This document shows, one piece after another, positions 18,973 through 26,896 of a DNA stretch of 64,000 nt. Position numbers and translations under genes: made by a program. The notes below the pieces were generated by a model, which saw only the letters and a list, made by a program, of their open reading frames with translations, was not told the origin of the DNA and ran no database searches. Every line of letters begins with the position of its first letter. Positions within the stretch are counted from its first letter, which is position 1. The stretch is from Hyphomicrobiales bacterium (lineage in GTDB: Bacteria > Pseudomonadota > Alphaproteobacteria > Rhizobiales > Rhizobiaceae): NCBI GenBank assembly GCA_900470805.1, contig UCCA01000023.1, forward strand, positions 310,001 to 374,000, written 5' to 3'.

Positions 18973-18998
18973 GGAACCATCCACATGTTCGATCAGTT
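18973..18998 (+). promoter_or_regulatory. Possible EcfG-type promoter (GGAAC-N17-AGTT)
   Basis: GGAAC at 18973-18977 and AGTT at 18995-18998, close to the alphaproteobacterial general stress consensus GGAAC-N16/17-CGTT. It lies about 65 bp upstream of the receiver-domain start. Weaker than the sites at 41-47 kb. Confidence 0.4.
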
Positions 18999-19066
18999 TG
19001 TACGCTACCGTACATATCGCTCGCGCTAAGGCTCGGGACCATCCTCAGGCAAGAAGCGAGCCCATT

Positions 19067-19435
19067 GTGCCTATAGAAAAAATCGTAGTGCTCGTCGTAG
19101 AGGATGAACCCATCCTGCGCGTTTTCACAGTGGCGGAACTGGAAGACGAGGGGTTCGACGTACTGGAGGCCGCCAACGCAGCTGAAGCGATCGATAAGAT
19201 CGAGCGCAACCCGAACGTCCAGCTTATTTTCACCGATATTGACATGCCGGGGACAATGGACGGGTTGCGCTTGGCTGCGTTTGTACGCGACCGTTGGCCG
19301 CCGATCAGGATCATCGTCACGTCAGGAAATCATAGCCCTGCAGCGAGCGTTCTGCCGGAAGACGCTCCCTTCATGGGCAAGCCCTATGATCCCAAAGAAG
19401 TATCCCGAGCCATTCGACGGATGATTTTCGCCTGA
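19067..19435 (+). CDS. Single-domain response regulator (receiver only)
   Basis: 122-aa CheY-like receiver with all key residues: acidic pair in VLVVEDEP, phospho-acceptor Asp in IFTDIDMPG, Thr/Ser in IIVTSGN and Lys in FMGKPYDP. No output domain. The frame stays open upstream to 18719, but that part is not receiver-like and overlaps the divergent regulator. The GTG at 19067 is therefore preferred, and it agrees with the possible EcfG-type promoter just upstream. No cognate kinase is adjacent. The partner is probably an HWE-type or hybrid kinase encoded elsewhere. Confidence 0.82.
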   Translation: MPIEKIVVLVVEDEPILRVFTVAELEDEGFDVLEAANAAEAIDKIERNPNVQLIFTDIDMPGTMDGLRLAAFVRDRWPPIRIIVTSGNHSPAASVLPEDAPFMGKPYDPKEVSRAIRRMIFA

Positions 19436-19670
19436 TCCCCTGCGAAATCCGCAGTTCGGAGTTTGTGCCGCCGACTATCGAGTTCAGAGACAGGCGCAGG
19501 CGAGTGATCGAGGTGCTCCGGAAAAGGCCGAACGTTACCTCTCTCTGGTGAGACGAGGCATCGCGTCGGCTGATTGGTGCGCTGCCGTACCCTTGTCCCT
19601 TCAGTCAAAAAAGCGAGTACCCTACCGATATCGGTTTCTGTTTCTAATGGCTGGGTCGCTTGGGAGTTTT

Positions 19671-19683
19671 ATGTGCTCTTGCC
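19671..19683 (+). repeat. First copy of a 13-bp leader repeat
   Basis: ATGTGCTCTTGCC, followed 7 bp later by GGAGG, before the small ORF at 19702. An identical copy lies at 20325-20337. Confidence 0.55.
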
Positions 19684-19701
19684 GATAAGCGGAGGAGCAA
19701 T

Positions 19702-19926
19702 ATGATGTTGCAATCCCTGATTTCACTTTCCGACAGCGAGATTGAGCTCGTGACGAACGCGGTCCGCGAGTGGTGCCGCCAAAACAGTTGCGGCATCGAC
19801 AGCAACCAAGGCCGTAGGGCCATCACCGTGGCGGTCGATCTCATTCAATCCAAACACGCCGAGGAGTGCCTTCTTCCAGAGTTGACCCAAAGGCTCGCGC
19901 AGCATCCCTATGGTCAGACGGGATGA
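19702..19926 (+). CDS. Small hypothetical protein, 74 aa
   Basis: Helical soluble protein (LISLSDSEIELVTNAVREWC, QGRRAITVAVDLIQSKHA) with three cysteines. GGAGGAG lies at ideal distance from tandem ATGs at 19702 and 19705. The stop overlaps the next ATG (ATGA at 19923-19926), which supports both small ORFs being real. The family is not recognised. Its leader shares a 13-bp repeat with the Crp/Fnr gene at 20357, so the two may be co-regulated. Confidence 0.65.
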   Translation: MMLQSLISLSDSEIELVTNAVREWCRQNSCGIDSNQGRRAITVAVDLIQSKHAEECLLPELTQRLAQHPYGQTG

Positions 19927-20135
19927 TAGGCCTGCGGATGTCCTTGACCAAAAACCAACGCGACCAGCGATCAGCAGAGACCCACGAGGTCGCTGTCGCG
20001 GTAATCGACGCGCAACGCGCGGCTCGTGAGGTGAAGACAGCCCGCCTTCGCGCGTTGCGATTGGCAGCCGAGGCGGAGAATGCCGTAACTCACGCCAATG
20101 CGGCCGGTGAGTTGGCCGGCAAAGATAAGCGGTAA
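19923..20135 (+). CDS. Small coiled-coil-like hypothetical protein, 70 aa
   Basis: Starts within the stop of the previous small ORF, which suggests translational coupling. A second possible start is the ATG at 19938. It is rich in Ala, Arg and Glu and strongly helical (IDAQRAAREVKTARLRALRL). Similar short basic helical proteins are common in rhizobia without assigned function. No domain recognised. Confidence 0.6.
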   Translation: MIGLRMSLTKNQRDQRSAETHEVAVAVIDAQRAAREVKTARLRALRLAAEAENAVTHANAAGELAGKDKR

Positions 20136-20324
20136 ACTACCATCTGGTAGCCCCCAATAAAATTTCACAAGCTTAAAAGAGCCGGTCGAGCTCACGTTTG
20201 CCTGCGCTCGCGCCATAACGGCCAAGCCGTTGCTGCAGGATGAGTTCGTTGCAGGGCTGGCATGGTCGTAGTATAAGAGGCTATCGTCTGCAGACTTTAA
20301 AGGGCGCAGGCGGCTAAGGGTTGA

Positions 20325-20337
20325 ATGTGCTCTTGCC
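20325..20337 (+). repeat. Second copy of the 13-bp leader repeat
   Basis: ATGTGCTCTTGCC again, 6 bp before GGAGG, in front of the Crp/Fnr gene at 20357. The first copy is at 19671-19683. Confidence 0.55.
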
Positions 20338-20356
20338 CCAGTCGGAGGCAATTGCA

Positions 20357-21073
20357 ATGTCTGGTCCCTTGCAGTCTCAAATGAAAAACAAACTCCTGGC
20401 GTTGCTACCACCGGAGGATTACGCGAGCATTGCCGGTGCGCTGGAACACATAGATCTTCCACGGGGGACGATCTTGGCCAAGGTAGGCGAACCTATCGAG
20501 CATGTGTACTTCATGACCGCGGGAATAGGATCTCTGGTAACGACAACGCCAGAAGGACATCGCGCGGAAGCTGGAATTTTCGGGTACGAAGGTTATCTGC
20601 CGACCACTGCGATGGCCGATGCCGAACTGAGCTCGCACGACATTGGCGTGCAGTTGCCGGGCGGCGCTTATCAAGTCGACTATCAGACGTTCAGGCGGTG
20701 GATGGATACCAACCGGAGCTTCTCGCGCATTGTCCTGCGCTCGATCGAGGCATTCTCTGTCCAGCTTGCCCATACCGCTGTGTCCAACGCCGTTCACGAT
20801 GTAAACCAACGGCTGGCGAGATGGCTGCTCATGTGCCACGATCGGGTCTCGGGCAACGAAATTGCCCTGACGCACCATTTCATATCTCAGATGCTCGCGG
20901 TTCGTCGACCAAGCGTCACAACCTCCCTGCAGATACTTGAGGGTGAAAGCTTCATCAAATCGGAGCGCGGATTGATCACCATCCGGAACCGGCCCACCCT
21001 TGAGGAGTTTGCCCATGACGCATACGGAAAACCGGAACGGGAATACCGCCGTCTGATGAAAGATCTGTTTTGA
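20357..21073 (+). CDS. Crp/Fnr-family transcriptional regulator
   Basis: 238-aa regulator with an N-terminal cyclic-nucleotide-binding-like beta barrel (LPRGTILAKVGEPIEHVYF, AEAGIFGYEGYLP) and a C-terminal winged helix (THHFISQMLAVRRPSVTTSLQ). No FNR-type cysteine cluster is visible, so it does not look like an Fe-S oxygen sensor. GGAGG lies before the ATG at 20357, which is preferred to a TTG at 20321. It is a paralogue of the - strand gene at 21373. Small Crp-like regulators of this type are abundant in rhizobia. Confidence 0.88.
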   Translation: MSGPLQSQMKNKLLALLPPEDYASIAGALEHIDLPRGTILAKVGEPIEHVYFMTAGIGSLVTTTPEGHRAEAGIFGYEGYLPTTAMADAELSSHDIGVQLPGGAYQVDYQTFRRWMDTNRSFSRIVLRSIEAFSVQLAHTAVSNAVHDVNQRLARWLLMCHDRVSGNEIALTHHFISQMLAVRRPSVTTSLQILEGESFIKSERGLITIRNRPTLEEFAHDAYGKPEREYRRLMKDLF

Positions 21074-21122
21074 TGCGATGGCCCTGCGAAAGACCATCAG
21101 CGTCCATGAAAAGGCGAACAGG

Positions 21123-21368
21123 ATGCCTTGCTATTACTTCCATCTGCGCCGAGACGGCGTCACGGTCACCGATGAAGAGGGTGAAGAATTTGCCACCCGG
21201 GAGGAAGCCTGGTCCAGCGCAGTGACATCGGTGCGCGAGTTGGTCGCCGAGCGCATCAAAAGTGGGGGGACAATCGGCGATGAACACATCGACGTAACCG
21301 ACAGTCGGGGCGATCTTCAGTTCAGCTTGTCGTTCTTGAGCGTGGTTGAGGGTCAACTGAAGAAGTAG
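21123..21368 (+). CDS. DUF6894-type small protein
   Basis: 81-aa protein beginning MPCYYFHLRRDG, with the family pattern of an aromatic N-terminal strand, an acidic EEGEEFATREEAW loop and the helix TSVRELVAERIKSG. The ATG at 21123 fits the family start better than one at 21078. It lies between two Crp/Fnr paralogues, and a relative is encoded at 50204-50437. Function unknown. Confidence 0.75.
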   Translation: MPCYYFHLRRDGVTVTDEEGEEFATREEAWSSAVTSVRELVAERIKSGGTIGDEHIDVTDSRGDLQFSLSFLSVVEGQLKK

Positions 21369-21372
21369 ATCC

Positions 21373-22086
21373 TCACCAAGCGCCGATAAGTGTCCGATAT
21401 TCTTCTTCCGCTTCGCCGTAGGCCCCGCCAGCGAACTCTTCCAACCCCTTGCGGTCGCGCATGGTGATCCGGCTTCGTTCCGCGACCACAAGCTTCTGGC
21501 CCTCAAGAATGTGAATTGCATTTGTGACACTCGGACGTCGAACCGCAAGCATTCGAGAGATGATCGAGTGGGTGAGTGGAATCTCGTCTGTATCAAGGCG
21601 ATCGTGGCACATGAGCAGCCATCGAGCCAAACGCTGGTCGACCCGAAAGTTGGCTCCAGCTAGCGCCGTATAGGAAATTTGCGTGGCGAAGGTCTGAATA
21701 AAGCGCGACAGCAGACCGGAAAAGCTGGGCTTCGAAGGCAGCAGTTTCATCAGCGCTTCGACGGGCATTCGGAACCCCTCGCCCGCGATTTGCATCGTCA
21801 CCTCGTGATAACTCATGGCACCGCCCACGCCTCCAGAGGTTGGCGCGAAACCCTCGCGACCAAACATTCCAGCTTCAGCCCGCTGCCCCTCTGTCGAAAC
21901 AGTCACGACCGAGCCAATGCCACTACAGAGGAAATAGACATGCTCTATCGCTTCGTGGGCGTGCGCGATGATGGTCCCGCGAGGAAGCTCGACGGGTGAG
22001 AGATCGGCGACGACGGCATCAAACTCAGCCTGCGGCAAAAGTGACAGGAGGCGATTGCGCAAACAAGGATGGCTAGAAGCGTGCAT
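21373..22086 (-). CDS. Crp/Fnr-family transcriptional regulator, paralogue of 20357 gene
   Basis: 237-aa regulator with the same layout: LPRGTIIAHAHEAIEHVYFL barrel start, AEAGMFGREGFAPT and an HTH with SIISRMLAVRRPSVTNAIH. The shared segments QRLARWLLMCHDR and MLAVRRPSVT show clear paralogy. It is convergent with the DUF6894 gene, with only 4 bp between stops. The different barrel residues around 45-100 suggest that the two respond to different signals. Confidence 0.87.
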   Translation of the reverse strand: MHASSHPCLRNRLLSLLPQAEFDAVVADLSPVELPRGTIIAHAHEAIEHVYFLCSGIGSVVTVSTEGQRAEAGMFGREGFAPTSGGVGGAMSYHEVTMQIAGEGFRMPVEALMKLLPSKPSFSGLLSRFIQTFATQISYTALAGANFRVDQRLARWLLMCHDRLDTDEIPLTHSIISRMLAVRRPSVTNAIHILEGQKLVVAERSRITMRDRKGLEEFAGGAYGEAEEEYRTLIGAW

Positions 22087-22134
22087 GGGTCTCGAAGGCG
22101 GGCGGAGATAACTCTCCGACCGCTGACCCCTGAG

Positions 22135-22326
22135 CTACAATGAACGGTTGCTGATGCTATAGCATTCCGTCTTTGAGATCATTTTTTGGTACGCTGGCGG
22201 ACCTCCGCCGCCGCGGACGAACCACTGATCCATTTGAGAAGCAACCCTATCAATGCCCTGTTCATCGACATAGACATGTCGGGCCCTACCGATCGACCCG
22301 CATTCGCCGTCGAGTTTGATGACCAT
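22135..22326 (-). CDS. Doubtful small ORF, 63 aa
   Basis: Open frame in the 250-bp gap between the Crp/Fnr and phosphatase genes. It has only a weak AGG upstream and no recognisable domain. It is listed because it is the only candidate in this gap; the region may equally be a plain promoter region. Confidence 0.2.
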   Translation of the reverse strand: MVIKLDGECGSIGRARHVYVDEQGIDRVASQMDQWFVRGGGGPPAYQKMISKTECYSISNRSL

Positions 22327-22336
22327 CTATGTTCGC

Positions 22337-23167
22337 CTAAGACGAATATAGCCCGTTTCTAACCGCATCCCACGACGACTCGTCAGGTGCAAGCAGGAGG
22401 TGACCGTCGGTCATTGCCGGGTGGTAGCTCGCACCGGTTGCCAACGCAGCATAGCCGCCCGCCTCCGCGTGGATCAGTACGCCAGCGGCATGGTCCCAAG
22501 GCTTTAGGCTCTCGTTGAGGCAAAAACTCATCGCACCGGTTGCCAGCATGCGATACTCCCAGGCCGAGCAGCGCCAGGTCGTGGTGCGCAGGAAGCGCAG
22601 CACGCGCGGCGCCAGCTTGACCTGGAGATCCGGCTCGAACATGTGCAGCGAAATGAAGCCATGCATTTCGTGGATCGGCGCTGGCGCAGCGACCGCCAGA
22701 CGTGTCCTGGTCCCGTCCGTCGCCACGTGCCAGGCACCTTCACCGGGACGGGCGACAAGGAAATCGCCCGTCACCGGATAATGAATGATGCCGGCGACGG
22801 TTTCGCCACCGGCGACGATGGCAAGAATGCTGCCGAACATCGGCACGCCATGGGCGAAATGCCAGGTGCCGTCGACCGGATCGATGACAGCGGCAAGCTT
22901 GGCATCGGCAAGACGCGACAGGATCGCCGGGTCATCCGAAACGCCTTCCTCACCGACAATCGCAATTCCGGGGAAACGTTCGGCGAGGCGCTGGCTGAGA
23001 GCGCGTTCGGCGGCAATGTCGGCATCGGTGACGAGATCATCGGCGGCCGTCTTGGCACGGATGGCATCGGCGGTGATGGCGCGGAACCGCGGCAGTATCT
23101 CTGTCTGCGCCACATCGCGCATGTCTGCCATCAAGGCGGTCATGAGGTCTTCGCTGATGGTCCTCAT
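22337..23167 (-). CDS. Inositol-monophosphatase-family phosphatase
   Basis: 276-aa Mg-dependent sugar/inositol phosphatase. Metal-site motifs are present: VGEEGVSDD, the signature DPVDGTWHF (DPxDGT) and PWDHAAGVL (WDxAxG). It would remove phosphate from a sugar- or polyol-phosphate in the cytoplasm. Its start overlaps the stop of the phosphodiesterase gene (ATGA at 23164-23167), so it should act on a product of that enzyme. Family members include AccG, the phosphatase of Agrobacterium agrocinopine catabolism, which is likewise paired with a phosphodiesterase. Confidence 0.88.
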   Translation of the reverse strand: MRTISEDLMTALMADMRDVAQTEILPRFRAITADAIRAKTAADDLVTDADIAAERALSQRLAERFPGIAIVGEEGVSDDPAILSRLADAKLAAVIDPVDGTWHFAHGVPMFGSILAIVAGGETVAGIIHYPVTGDFLVARPGEGAWHVATDGTRTRLAVAAPAPIHEMHGFISLHMFEPDLQVKLAPRVLRFLRTTTWRCSAWEYRMLATGAMSFCLNESLKPWDHAAGVLIHAEAGGYAALATGASYHPAMTDGHLLLAPDESSWDAVRNGLYSS

Positions 23168-23994
23168 GTGCGGCGTGCCTCGATATAGGCCTTCAGTTCC
23201 TGCGGACGGTCGGTCTGGAAAACGGTGATACCGGCATCCATCAGACGGCCCCAGATGCTGTCCGGATCGATCAACGCCTTGTCATCGCGCCATTCGCCGC
23301 TGCCGGCCTGATCGAGCGTGTTGATCCACAGGGCCATGTTGGCATCGCGAAAACGATGGCGGTTGTTGGCGATGGTGTCGATACGGTCGAAGCGCATCTC
23401 GCACATGAACGGGCTGATTTCGGAAAGCAGCGACATCGTGTCGTCGAATTCGTCCGCGGTGAATTTCGACATCGCCATGAAGGGCACGCCTTCGATATCC
23501 TGGGCACGCACCCAGTCGAGTTCCTCGCGCGTCATCACACGGGTCTTCAGATCGACATAGGAAGCCGCCCGCATCTCGCGGGCGCAGGCGGCAACTTCGG
23601 AAAACAGGCCGCGATCCTTGAGATCGAGATCGACGAAGATGCGACCACGGGTGATCTCCAGTACCTGCTTCAAGGTCGGAATCCGTTGGTCGCTGGCAGC
23701 GCGGTGATCGCCGCCGTCGTCTTCGCGAAGCGCGATCGCCTGCAACTCAGCCATCGTAAGGGTTTCGGGATCGACATCCATGCCAGCCATGCGCAGTAGC
23801 GTCTCGTCATGCATGACGAACAACTCGCCATCGGCGCTCTTGCGGATGTCGATCTCGACGATATCGGCACCGACGGCAATGGCGCGCTCGACGGCAGCCA
23901 AGCTGTTTTCCGGTGCACCGCGCCATGCGCCGCGATGGGCGACGATCGCGCAATCGCGCTTGGGATCGGCAATATAGTCGTTGTAATGCGTCAT
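23164..23994 (-). CDS. Glycerophosphodiester-phosphodiesterase-family enzyme, copy 2
   Basis: 276-aa cytoplasmic GDPD-fold enzyme. The catalytic set is intact: VAHRGAWRGAPENS, then EIDIRKSADGE and FVMHDETLLR. The family splits phosphodiesters into an alcohol and a phosphomonoester using a divalent metal. No signal peptide. It is a close tandem duplicate of the gene at 24016, of exactly the same length, and is coupled to the phosphatase downstream. The two copies differ most around residues 85-150, which may reflect different substrates or stereoisomers. Confidence 0.9.
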   Translation of the reverse strand: MTHYNDYIADPKRDCAIVAHRGAWRGAPENSLAAVERAIAVGADIVEIDIRKSADGELFVMHDETLLRMAGMDVDPETLTMAELQAIALREDDGGDHRAASDQRIPTLKQVLEITRGRIFVDLDLKDRGLFSEVAACAREMRAASYVDLKTRVMTREELDWVRAQDIEGVPFMAMSKFTADEFDDTMSLLSEISPFMCEMRFDRIDTIANNRHRFRDANMALWINTLDQAGSGEWRDDKALIDPDSIWGRLMDAGITVFQTDRPQELKAYIEARRT

Positions 23995-24015
23995 TCCATT
24001 TTTCCTTGGGTGGTG

Positions 24016-24846
24016 TCAGGCGCGGCGAGCCGCGAGATAGGTTGCGAGAGCTGCTGCTTCGTCGGTCTGAATAACCGATATGCCGGCGTCGATGAGACGT
24101 CCCCAGACCGCATCGGGATCTATCAGGGCGGCAGTGTCGGTGAAGCCGGCGCAGGAAACGCTGTCGAGCGTGTTGACCCACAGCGCCATGGCGCTGTCGC
24201 CGAGCCGCTGCCGCAGGGCCGCGACCTGATCGAGATCGTCGAAATAGATTTCGCAGACGGAGGGCGACAGATCGGACAGAGCTTTGACCTGTATGTCGGC
24301 GTCGGGCACGTTGAGGCGTGTCTTTGCCATGAACAGCACGTCATGCGGCGTGACGGTTTCCCGGACCCATGCGAGATCCTCGGGCCCTTTGACTGAGGCC
24401 CAGAAATCCACCTGCGCATCGACGCCCATGGACCTGGCGCAGGCGATGACTTCCGGGATCACGGACCGATCCTTGACGTCGAGATGCAGAAAGATGCGGC
24501 CGCGCGTCTGGTCGAACACCTCGGCAAGGCTCGGCAGCTTTTCCGAGGTGAAGGCATTGCCGTCGCCGCCATCGCGATTGCGCAAAACCAGGCTGGACAA
24601 CTGCTCGGACCCCAGCACTTCCGGCGGCTGCTCGAGCCCCGTCATGCGCTCCAGCGTATCGTCATGCAGCAGGAAAAGCCCGCCATCGGCACTGCGGCGG
24701 ATGTCGATTTCGACCGCGTCGTACCCCCCGGAAATCGCGCTCTCGATGGCTGCCAAGCTGTTTTCGGGTGCGTCGCGCCAGATGCCGCGATGAACGACTA
24801 CAGCGCATGGGCGCGCCGGGTCGGTGATGAAGTCTCTGTAGTTCAC
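24016..24846 (-). CDS. Glycerophosphodiester-phosphodiesterase-family enzyme, copy 1
   Basis: 276-aa paralogue of the neighbouring gene, with VVHRGIWRDAPENS, EIDIRRSADGG and FLLHDDTLERM in the catalytic positions. Both copies share the C-terminal WGRLIDAGISVIQTD pattern (WGRLMDAGITVFQTD in copy 2). Its start overlaps the stop of the importer ATPase (ATGA at 24843-24846), tying hydrolysis to import. Cytoplasmic; the metal-binding residues look intact. Confidence 0.9.
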   Translation of the reverse strand: MNYRDFITDPARPCAVVVHRGIWRDAPENSLAAIESAISGGYDAVEIDIRRSADGGLFLLHDDTLERMTGLEQPPEVLGSEQLSSLVLRNRDGGDGNAFTSEKLPSLAEVFDQTRGRIFLHLDVKDRSVIPEVIACARSMGVDAQVDFWASVKGPEDLAWVRETVTPHDVLFMAKTRLNVPDADIQVKALSDLSPSVCEIYFDDLDQVAALRQRLGDSAMALWVNTLDSVSCAGFTDTAALIDPDAVWGRLIDAGISVIQTDEAAALATYLAARRA

Positions 24847-25979
24847 TGATATTCTTTCACGGGCTGGCGAATGGCATCCTGCCCTTCGAAGGATTGCGGG
24901 ATCGCCCTCCCGGTGTCGCCGTCGAACAAATGCAGACGGTTTTTCGGGAAGGACAGAGAGAGCGTGGAAACCGCATCGATCTCGGCACCGAAAGGCGTGG
25001 CGATCCGCAATTGCTGGCCACCGAGATCGGCTTCGAGGATTTCGTGGGAACCGAGGTCTTCGCGGTAGCGGATGGTCGCGGTGATCGGACCACCCGCCTT
25101 GACGATGACATCCTCAGGGCGGATGCCGAGCTGAAAGCGCCCCTTTTTCTCGCAATGAGCAACAATCTGGCCGTCCCCAGTGCGCAGTACCGAGCCATCC
25201 CCGGTAACACCGAGGATATTCATCGGCGGCGCGCCGATGAACTTGGCGACGAAGACGGAAGCAGGGCTATGATAGATCGCCTTCGGCGTGTCGAACTGCT
25301 CGATCGTGCCCTTGTTGAGGATGAGGATGCGGTCGGCGAGCGTCATCGCCTCGACCTGGTCATGGGTGACGAACACGCTGGTGGCACCGATGCGGCGGTG
25401 CAGGTCGGCCAGCTCGACGCGCATGTCATGACGCAACTGCGCGTCGAGATTGGACAGCGGTTCGTCGAACAAGAGCACGCCCGGCTCACGGATGATGGCG
25501 CGGCCGATGGCGACGCGCTGGCGCTGGCCACCCGACAATTGCCCCGGCTTGCGGGCAAGATAATCGGCAAGGCCGAGCATCTTGGCGACGGCCTCGACCC
25601 GGACCATGCGCTTGATTTTGGAGACGCCCGATACTTTGAGACTATAGGCCATGTTTTCGGCGACGGTCATATGCGGATAAAGGGCATAGTTCTGGAACAC
25701 CATGGCGCAGCCACGGTGTTTCGGCTCCAGATCCTGGACCTCGCGGCCGCCGATGATAATCTTGCCGCTCGACACTCGCTCCAGGCCGGCGATCATTTGC
25801 AGCAGCGTCGATTTCCCGCAGCCGGACGGGCCAAGGATGACGGTGAATTCGCCGGGGCGGAGCGTCACGTCCATAGGCGGAATGACCACGGTTTTTGCAT
25901 CATAAGCCTTTGTGACAGCGGCAAGCTTGATCTCGCTTGCGGCGGCGCGAATGGCGGAATCGATGGCGGTCATCGTCAT
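24843..25979 (-). CDS. ABC importer ATPase, UgpC/MalK type
   Basis: 378-aa ATPase of the carbohydrate/glycerol-3-phosphate importer class. Walker A GPSGCGKST, signature LSGGQRQRVAIGRA, Walker B LLFDEPLSNLDAQLR and switch His in FVTHDQVEAMT are all visible. The C-terminal 120 residues are the TOBE-like regulatory domain (LGIRPEDVIV). Both ends overlap neighbours by ATGA. By gene order (binding protein, two permeases, ATPase, phosphodiesterase) it parallels ugpBAECQ, but the duplicated GDPD and the phosphatase point to a different substrate from sn-glycerol-3-phosphate. Confidence 0.92.
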   Translation of the reverse strand: MTMTAIDSAIRAAASEIKLAAVTKAYDAKTVVIPPMDVTLRPGEFTVILGPSGCGKSTLLQMIAGLERVSSGKIIIGGREVQDLEPKHRGCAMVFQNYALYPHMTVAENMAYSLKVSGVSKIKRMVRVEAVAKMLGLADYLARKPGQLSGGQRQRVAIGRAIIREPGVLLFDEPLSNLDAQLRHDMRVELADLHRRIGATSVFVTHDQVEAMTLADRILILNKGTIEQFDTPKAIYHSPASVFVAKFIGAPPMNILGVTGDGSVLRTGDGQIVAHCEKKGRFQLGIRPEDVIVKAGGPITATIRYREDLGSHEILEADLGGQQLRIATPFGAEIDAVSTLSLSFPKNRLHLFDGDTGRAIPQSFEGQDAIRQPVKEYQ

Positions 25980-26893
25980 TTCTCCGATAGGACGAGGCCC
26001 TGGACGAGGAAGCGCTGCAACAGCGCGATCATCGTCAGGGAAATGAGGGAGACGAGCACGGCACCGGCCATGATCATCGGGAAATTCGGCACCTGGCCGT
26101 CGGCATCGGGCACAAGCCGCGCAAGGCCGACAACGGCGGTTTGCATATCAGGCGTCGAGGCGCCGACCAGCGGCCACAGATATTGCGTCCAGCCGCTGAG
26201 AAAGGTGAGGACGAAAAGCGCCGCGAAACTGGCGCGCGACAGGGGCAGCAGGATGTCGATAAGGAAGCGGATCGGCCCTGCACCATCCATGCGCGCCGCC
26301 TTGAACAGGTCCTTCGGCAGCGTCATGAAAAACTGGCGGAACAGGAAGGTGCCGGTGCCATGGGCGACGAGCGGCGCAACCAGACCGAAATGCGTATCGA
26401 GCACGCTGACTTCGAAATGAACCGGAGCGCCGAACAGCGCGGCGATCAGATCGTTGAGGCCAGTCACATCCAGAACGGCGTTGAGCGGCGAAAAGATGTT
26501 GGCCGCCACCTGATAGGTGGTGATGACGCGGATATCGAGCGGCAGCATGATCGTCGCCAGGATCAGCGCGAAGGCGACACCGGCCCAGCGGATGCGGAAA
26601 TAGACGATCGCATAGGCCGACAGCAGCGACAGGACGCAGGTGGCGACAGCGTTCGAGAAGGCGACGATCAGGCTGTTGAACATCTGGATCGGAATGCGCG
26701 TCTCGGTGAAGATCTTGCCCATGTTCACGAACAGCTGGTCGCCGGGATACCAGGCAAGACCGTTGCGCAGCATGTCCTCGAAGGATTGCGAGGCGGTGGA
26801 CAGCGTCAGATAGAGCGGACCGACAATGTAGATCATGCCGATCGCCAGGATGATGCCGGCGACGATGTTGATGGAGCGTGCGTTTTCGATCAT
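25976..26893 (-). CDS. ABC importer permease, UgpE/MalG type
   Basis: 305-aa inner-membrane permease with about six hydrophobic segments and the coupling loop DLFKAARMDGAGPIRF. First helix is INIVAGIILAIGMIYIVGPL. It overlaps the ATPase start by ATGA and follows the other permease by 3 bp. The length of 305 is slightly above the usual 270-280 because of a longer periplasmic loop around residues 130-165. Confidence 0.91.
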   Translation of the reverse strand: MIENARSINIVAGIILAIGMIYIVGPLYLTLSTASQSFEDMLRNGLAWYPGDQLFVNMGKIFTETRIPIQMFNSLIVAFSNAVATCVLSLLSAYAIVYFRIRWAGVAFALILATIMLPLDIRVITTYQVAANIFSPLNAVLDVTGLNDLIAALFGAPVHFEVSVLDTHFGLVAPLVAHGTGTFLFRQFFMTLPKDLFKAARMDGAGPIRFLIDILLPLSRASFAALFVLTFLSGWTQYLWPLVGASTPDMQTAVVGLARLVPDADGQVPNFPMIMAGAVLVSLISLTMIALLQRFLVQGLVLSEK

Positions 26894-26896
26894 GGC

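Noticed and set aside
18719..19066. 116-codon N-terminal extension of the receiver protein
   Set aside because: Not receiver-like, overlaps the divergent regulator's start and the possible EcfG promoter.
20137..20150. Small palindrome CTACCA-TC-TGGTAG after the small ORFs
   Set aside because: Only a 6-bp stem with a 2-nt loop and no T-tract; too weak for a terminator.
24894..26420. 508-codon open frame on the + strand across the ATPase gene
   Set aside because: Antisense shadow of the UgpC-like ATPase. No domain, and no ribosome-binding site that makes sense.
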